A stretch of 64,000 nt of DNA. Source: an uncultured Microbacterium sp. GTDB lineage: Bacteria > Actinomycetota > Actinomycetes > Actinomycetales > Microbacteriaceae. Location of the stretch: positions 15,294 to 79,293 of the forward strand of contig NZ_CALTTX010000005.1 in the NCBI RefSeq assembly GCF_943912325.1. Direction: 5' to 3'. Each line of letters starts with the position of its first letter. The stretch's first letter is position 1. The translations under genes were made by a program, and so were the position numbers. The notes beneath the pieces are model-generated. The model had not been told where the DNA came from. It made no database searches and saw only the letters and a program-made list of their open reading frames with translations. Shown one piece after another: positions 60,050 to 64,000 of the stretch.

Positions 60050-60125
60050 TGGAGCCGCCTAAGGGAATCGAACCCTTGACCTATTCATTACGAGTGAATC
60101 GCTCTGCCGTCTGAGCTAAGGCGGC
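60050..60125 (-). tRNA. tRNA-Thr(CGT)
   Basis: Full cloverleaf on the minus strand: acceptor GCCGCCT/AGGCGGC, D arm GCTCAGACGGCAGAGC, anticodon stem ATTCA/TGAAT with loop CTCGTAA (anticodon CGT), T arm AAGGG-TTCGATT-CCCTT, discriminator T and encoded CCA (60050-60052). Confidence 0.96.
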
Positions 60126-60314
60126 GCGCCCGCGAAAGACGCGGGGCACGATGAACGATCTTACATGCTCGCGCAGCCCGCAGCGAACGGACCGTGCCGC
60201 GGTTCAGTAGCGCACGGCGTCAGCCACGCGCCGCGTCAACCACCGGCTCCCTCAGACGCCGGCAAGCTCCGTCATCGGCGGCCCGAGCCGCGACGTCGTC
60301 AGCGACTGCCATCG
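60126..60314. other. Gap without recognised gene
   Basis: Between tRNA-Thr and the peptidase stop, both minus strand. The tRNA promoter should lie near 60150; AT-rich CGATCTTACATG (60155-60167) is the only candidate feature seen. Confidence 0.4.
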
Positions 60315-61859
60315 TTACCCGCACGAACCATCGGTCGGCACGGTCCCATCGGTGAAGTACGACACAACGGCGTTGTCGACGCACGGATCGCCCTTGTTGT
60401 AGCCGGTGTGACCCTCACCCTTGTGCGTCACGAGCACGCCCGACGACAGCTGCTTCGCCAACGCGACCGACCATTGGTACGGCGTCGCGGGATCACCCGT
60501 CGTGCCGACCACGACGATCGGGGCGGCGCCGTCGGCCGTGATCGGGCCGCGCGTTCCCGTGGGCTCGTACGGCCACTGCTCGCAGGGATCAGGGCCGCTC
60601 CAATACGGAGCGACGGTGGGCGCCTTCGCCGCGAGGGTCGCCTGTTGCGCGTCGAGCGCCGCCTGCGAGTCATCGAGGGGGTAGTCCATGCAGTTGTACG
60701 CACGGAAGGCCGCTGACGAATTGTCGGTGTAGGTCCCGTCGCTCGACCGGCTGTTGTAGTAGTCCGCGAGGAAGAACGGATACGTCGGGTCACCGTTCAG
60801 CGCCTGCGTCAGGCCCTTCGTCAGCGCGCTCCAGCTGTCTTGCGAGTAGAGCGTGACGATGATCGCGGTCAGCATGGCATCGGCGCCGAGTTCACGTCCA
60901 TCGGAGTTCTTCAGCGGTCGTGCCGAGAGATCAGCCAAGAGCGCGCCGAGGTCGCTCATTGCCTGGTCGACGGTGCCGCGGAACGGGCAACTCGACGAGC
61001 CCAGGCAGTACGCCATGTAGGCACGAAGCGCGTTCTCGAAGCCGATCCCCTGCTCGGTCGACACCTCGCTGCTCGAGACCGATGGGTCGATCGCGCCATC
61101 GAGCACCAGACGACCCACCTTGTCGGGGAAGAGCTCAGCGTAAGTCGCACCGAGGAAGGTGCCGTACGAGTACCCCAAGTAGTGCAGCTGCTCGTCTCCG
61201 ACGACCGCGCGGATAATGTCCATGTCTCGCGCGGAGTTCTTCGTCGTGATGTAGGGGAGGATGCCGTTCGAGTTCTGCTCGCACGCGTCGGCGAACGTCT
61301 TGTTGCCGGCATCCACCGCAGCCGTCCACTCGGCACTGCCCCGCTCCCCCGGCGCGATGTCGTACAGGTAGGCATCCATCTGCTTCGGGTCGAGACACGC
61401 CACGGCGGTCGACTTGCCGACGCCCCGGGGGTCGAAGCCGATGACGTCGTAGGACTTGTGCAGCTTCGCGCCGACCGCGTAGTCGGGATCGCCCTGCACG
61501 AAGTCGATCCCGCTCGCGCCCGGTCCGCCAGGATTGACGAGCAACGAGCCGAGGCGATTCGACCCCGTCGCCTTCGAACGGGTGATCGCGATATCGATCG
61601 CTCGCTCGCCGGGTTTGTCGTAATCGAGCGGAACGCGCACCGTGGCGCAATCGAAACCGCTCGCACACGACGCCCACTGCACCTGCTGCTCGTAATAGCC
61701 GTCGAGGCTGTCGGGTGTCTCGGTCGACGTCGGAATGGGCTTGCTCGACGTTTCGGCGGGGATCTGCGCATAGAGGCAACCCGAAAGGGCGAGCGCGGCG
61801 CTCGCGAGCAGGGCGACGGCAGTCAATATACGGCGCGGCCGTGCGGTTGGTGCGCTCAC
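60315..61859 (-). CDS. Secreted alpha/beta-hydrolase, Tap tripeptidyl-aminopeptidase type
   Basis: 514-residue lipoprotein: signal peptide with lipobox ALSGC (Cys about 28), alpha/beta-hydrolase core with oxyanion NPGGPGASG, nucleophile elbow YLGYSYGTFLG, Asp in VVGTTGDPATPYQW and His in HKGEGHTGYNKGD near the C-terminus (the Tap-like C-terminal domain). Relatives remove N-terminal tripeptides from exported proteins or act as general exopeptidases. The GTG at 61859 overlaps the holB stop (GTGA), so expression is coupled to holB. Confidence 0.92.
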   Translation of the reverse strand: MSAPTARPRRILTAVALLASAALALSGCLYAQIPAETSSKPIPTSTETPDSLDGYYEQQVQWASCASGFDCATVRVPLDYDKPGERAIDIAITRSKATGSNRLGSLLVNPGGPGASGIDFVQGDPDYAVGAKLHKSYDVIGFDPRGVGKSTAVACLDPKQMDAYLYDIAPGERGSAEWTAAVDAGNKTFADACEQNSNGILPYITTKNSARDMDIIRAVVGDEQLHYLGYSYGTFLGATYAELFPDKVGRLVLDGAIDPSVSSSEVSTEQGIGFENALRAYMAYCLGSSSCPFRGTVDQAMSDLGALLADLSARPLKNSDGRELGADAMLTAIIVTLYSQDSWSALTKGLTQALNGDPTYPFFLADYYNSRSSDGTYTDNSSAAFRAYNCMDYPLDDSQAALDAQQATLAAKAPTVAPYWSGPDPCEQWPYEPTGTRGPITADGAAPIVVVGTTGDPATPYQWSVALAKQLSSGVLVTHKGEGHTGYNKGDPCVDNAVVSYFTDGTVPTDGSCG

Positions 61860-63016
61860 GGTGTCCTTCCGGTGGCGACGGTGATGAGCATGCTCTCGAG
61901 GGCGAGCACGGGCGAGGCGTTGTGTTCGAGCACGCGTCGCGTGGCTTGGATCTGATCGAGTACATCGAGCGTGCGTTGCGGATGCCAGGCCTCGGCGCAC
62001 ACCCCGAGATCGGGGCGGAGTTCGGCGTTGACGAGGTCGGTTTCGCGGCCGAACTGCAGCATCGACACGTCGCGGAAGAGGGATTGCAGATCGGTCAGCA
62101 CCCGGTCGATCCCGTCGCGAAGGCTGCGGGTTGCGCGACGTTTCTGGTCGTCATCGAGGGCGCTGAGCTGCGACCGGACTGCGGGCGGCAACTGTTGCCC
62201 TTCGGTCACGCCGAGGGTGCGCAACAGGCTCGCACGCTCGGCGGCGTCGCGCTCGGCCGAGAGCGCGGCGGCGTCGGCGGTCGCGGCCGCCACGATCATC
62301 GCGGCGGTGTCGACGGCGTCGCCGACGGTTCGCACACCGAGCACGGATCGCAGGGTCGCGTCGCGTCGCTCGCGCGCCGATTCGTCGGTCGCGAGACGCT
62401 GCGCCATGCCGATGTGTCGCTGTGCGTGGCGGGCCGCTTGTTCGGCGACCTGCGGGTCGACCCCGGTCCGCGCGACGATCAGCTCGGCGACATCGCTCGT
62501 CGTCGGCTCGTGCAGGCGCAGCGCGCGCACGCGCGAACGGATGGTCGGCAGTAGATCCGCTTCGCTCGGTGCGCACAACACCCATACCGTCTGCTCGGGC
62601 GGTTCTTCGAGAGCCTTGAGCAACACGTTCGACGTGCGCTCGGTCATGCGGTCGGCGTCTTCAACGATGATGACGCGGTGACGCCCGAGCGACGGACCGA
62701 AAGCCGACCGCTCGACGAGTCCGCGCGCTTCGTCGATCGTGATGATGACGCGTTCGGTGCGAAGGGCGGTGAGATCGGGATGCGTTCCGGCGAGCACTTG
62801 CCGCATCGTCGCCGTGTCGGCGGGGTCGCGCGCGATGAGCGCTGCCGCGAATGCCCGCGCAAGCGTCGACCGGCCCGAGCCCGGCGGACCCGTGATGAGC
62901 CACGCGTGAGCGAGAGCGGCCGGATCCGATGCCGCCGTCTGAAGCTGCGCGACCGCCTCGGCCTGACCCCACACGTCTGCCCAGGGCAGGGCGGTGGTCA
63001 CGGCCGTCGGAGTCAT
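61856..63016 (-). CDS. holB: DNA polymerase III subunit delta'
   Basis: 386-residue clamp-loader subunit. GPPGSGRSTLARAFA is the degenerate P-loop region, GTHPDL and VIIVEDADRMTERTSNVLLK are diagnostic, and RSRVRAL includes the SRC-like arginine. The cysteine zinc knuckle found in many bacterial delta' proteins is absent from the segment before GTHPDL. Leaderless ATG. It is coupled downstream to the Tap-type peptidase, an arrangement seen in related actinobacteria. Confidence 0.93.
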   Translation of the reverse strand: MTPTAVTTALPWADVWGQAEAVAQLQTAASDPAALAHAWLITGPPGSGRSTLARAFAAALIARDPADTATMRQVLAGTHPDLTALRTERVIITIDEARGLVERSAFGPSLGRHRVIIVEDADRMTERTSNVLLKALEEPPEQTVWVLCAPSEADLLPTIRSRVRALRLHEPTTSDVAELIVARTGVDPQVAEQAARHAQRHIGMAQRLATDESARERRDATLRSVLGVRTVGDAVDTAAMIVAAATADAAALSAERDAAERASLLRTLGVTEGQQLPPAVRSQLSALDDDQKRRATRSLRDGIDRVLTDLQSLFRDVSMLQFGRETDLVNAELRPDLGVCAEAWHPQRTLDVLDQIQATRRVLEHNASPVLALESMLITVATGRTP

Positions 63017-63022
63017 TCGCTC

Positions 63023-63028
63023 AGCCTA
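63023..63028 (-). promoter_or_regulatory. -10 box TAGGCT, leaderless promoter of holB
   Basis: TAGGCT, six bases, ATG of holB. Confidence 0.6.
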
Positions 63029-63126
63029 ACCGGGGCGTCCGACAGCGCCCAGATGGTCAGGCGGCAAGGCAACCGTCACGGGCGTCCCACTGTGGATAGA
63101 TTCCCGCTGAGCTCTCATACGGCGTT

Positions 63127-63132
63127 TACCGT
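63127..63132 (+). promoter_or_regulatory. -10 box TACCGT, possible leaderless promoter
   Basis: TACCGT, seven bases, ATG of the lipoprotein gene at 63140. Confidence 0.4.
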
Positions 63133-63139
63133 GGAACGT

Positions 63140-63667
63140 ATGAATCTCCGTCGCCGCCTCTCGCTCGCCGCAGCTCTCGTCGCCGGTGCGGTCATGACGG
63201 TTGGATTGAGTGGATGCTTCGGCGAGGCGCCCGCCGCGAGCGTGACGCCTTCGGCGACCGGGTTCGCGAGCGACGAAGAGGCCTATGCCGCCGCCGAAGA
63301 GACCGTGCGCGAATATCTTGAGGCCCAGAATCTCCGGTACGAGGGACGTGTTGGAACCGACCCAACTCGGTTCTTGACTCCGAAAGGCGCTGCGGCTTAC
63401 AACGACGCAATTTCAAAGCTCGCTGGCGAGGGTAAGTCACTTTCTGGGAGAGCAAAGATCCTCGACCTTGCCATCGAATCCGGCAACACGCAAGGCGTGT
63501 TCGTCCAGGTTTGCCTCGATCAAACAAGCCTCCGACAAGTGGATCCCTCGGGCGCCGATGTGACGCCACCTGAGCGCGCCAACGTTCCAGCGCTCCGGTA
63601 CACCCTCGTGCCGGACTTAAACCGCATGTTGATCGACGACACGGTCCAGATTGCGGACTCATGCTAG
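63140..63667 (+). CDS. Small lipoprotein
   Basis: 175 residues. Signal peptide with lipobox GLSGC (Cys about 26), then an acidic helix (SDEEAYAAAEETVREYLEA) and a mixed fold with a single later Cys pair (VCLDQTS; terminal DSC). It resembles short actinobacterial lipoproteins with an NTF2-like fold, but is not assigned. The 3' end is less GC-rich than the neighbours. Its stop overlaps the next gene by seven bases. Confidence 0.75.
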   Translation: MNLRRRLSLAAALVAGAVMTVGLSGCFGEAPAASVTPSATGFASDEEAYAAAEETVREYLEAQNLRYEGRVGTDPTRFLTPKGAAAYNDAISKLAGEGKSLSGRAKILDLAIESGNTQGVFVQVCLDQTSLRQVDPSGADVTPPERANVPALRYTLVPDLNRMLIDDTVQIADSC

Positions 63668-64000
63668 GCGCAGCCACAGCGCTCGCACTCACATTGGTCG
63701 GCGCTGCAGTCCCCTTCGACCCAACGCCGCCACCGAGCACCTGCATAGCCGCTGGAACCATTTGCCCGACGCCAACCGAAGGCACGAAAGTGGTCGTGAG
63801 TGGTTCGAAGACCGTTGATGCGGAGTCGGCGAATGTCGATCGCACGAGCGCGGGCTTCGCCATAGGCATCGGCGCGCCGGTGCGGGTGGACCCATCGCGT
63901 CCCCTGCAGCCGCTGCCCGTCTGTCTGTCGGAGGGGATCAGGGTCTGCGCCGACTACGAACGCCCCCAGCCCGTCGACACGACCCCGACCGACCCCACAG
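63661..64000 (+). CDS. Secreted protein, truncated by the window end
   Basis: 113 residues visible from ATG 63661, frame open to the edge. A short hydrophobic N-terminus (LGAATALALTLVGAAV) is a probable signal peptide, followed by Pro/Thr-rich, cysteine-containing sequence (STCIAAGTICPTP, PVCLSEGIRVCADYE). It overlaps and is likely cotranscribed with the lipoprotein gene. Not recognised. Confidence 0.6.
   Translation, partial: MLGAATALALTLVGAAVPFDPTPPPSTCIAAGTICPTPTEGTKVVVSGSKTVDAESANVDRTSAGFAIGIGAPVRVDPSRPLQPLPVCLSEGIRVCADYERPQPVDTTPTDPT

Noticed and set aside
1..64000. CRISPR array
   Set aside because: No regularly spaced direct repeats with unique spacers were seen and no cas gene is present.

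Overview
The window is GC-rich chromosomal DNA from an actinobacterium, most likely of the family Microbacteriaceae. Supporting signs are the gene families (a DUF7882-type small protein, Pmt, a RamB-type regulator, GTP-dependent PEPCK, a secreted Tap-type peptidase). A second sign is a house style of leaderless promoters: a TAnnnT -10 box sits exactly six bases before the start codon in about fifteen genes. The species cannot be named from sequence alone.

Layout. 1-6.9 kb is housekeeping: an aldo/keto reductase, rsmA, tatD, metG and rsmI on the minus strand, with pmt divergent. 6.9-8.7 kb is a small regulatory island with two MarR-type regulators, a DUF7882 protein and a three-helix protein. 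A 22-bp operator-like sequence found here recurs in front of an MMPL exporter 52 kb away. 8.8-28.1 kb is a ten-gene plus-strand cluster of phospho-signalling and extracytoplasmic genes: three FHA proteins, two Ser/Thr kinases, a PP2C phosphatase, a 1995-residue Ig-like surface protein, MoxR ATPase, DUF58, a transglutaminase-like membrane protein and an FHA-HTH protein. It resembles the kinase/FN3/AAA/DUF58/transglutaminase (PFNA) clusters known from bifidobacteria. It adds FHA adaptors and a transglutaminase that has lost its catalytic Cys and His.

29.07-36.90 kb is an fpg/nei DNA glycosylase gene cut in two by a 6,945-bp element that encodes a large serine integrase. Both junctions can be read: joining 29872-29873 to 36819 restores a perfect in-frame four-cysteine zinc finger, and the two element ends form a long imperfect palindrome typical of a serine-integrase attP. 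The element carries a lone HK97-type capsid gene behind a consensus promoter, small zinc-motif proteins, a serine-recombinase fragment without its catalytic part, a tRNA-Trp-like sequence, two regulators and, oddly, a second fpg 3' end. It looks like a phage satellite or a strongly reduced prophage.

36.9-42.4 kb holds a macro-like protein, a SorC-type regulator and an FMN-riboswitch-controlled ribD-ribE-ribBA-ribH operon. 42.4-50.1 kb holds transport genes: an MHS-type MFS carrier, a three-gene ABC-2 exporter, a LysM lipoprotein and an ABC exporter. 50.4-53.9 kb has GTP-PEPCK divergent from a RamB-like regulator with a palindromic operator over its own promoter. 54-60 kb holds a Na+/H+ antiporter, an AlkZ-like winged-helix protein, pncA, a frameshifted MMPL transporter and tRNA-Thr(CGT). 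60.3-64 kb holds a Tap-type peptidase, holB, a lipoprotein and a secreted protein cut by the window end.

Most genes are intact and tightly packed. The clearly broken ones are fpg and the MMPL gene.
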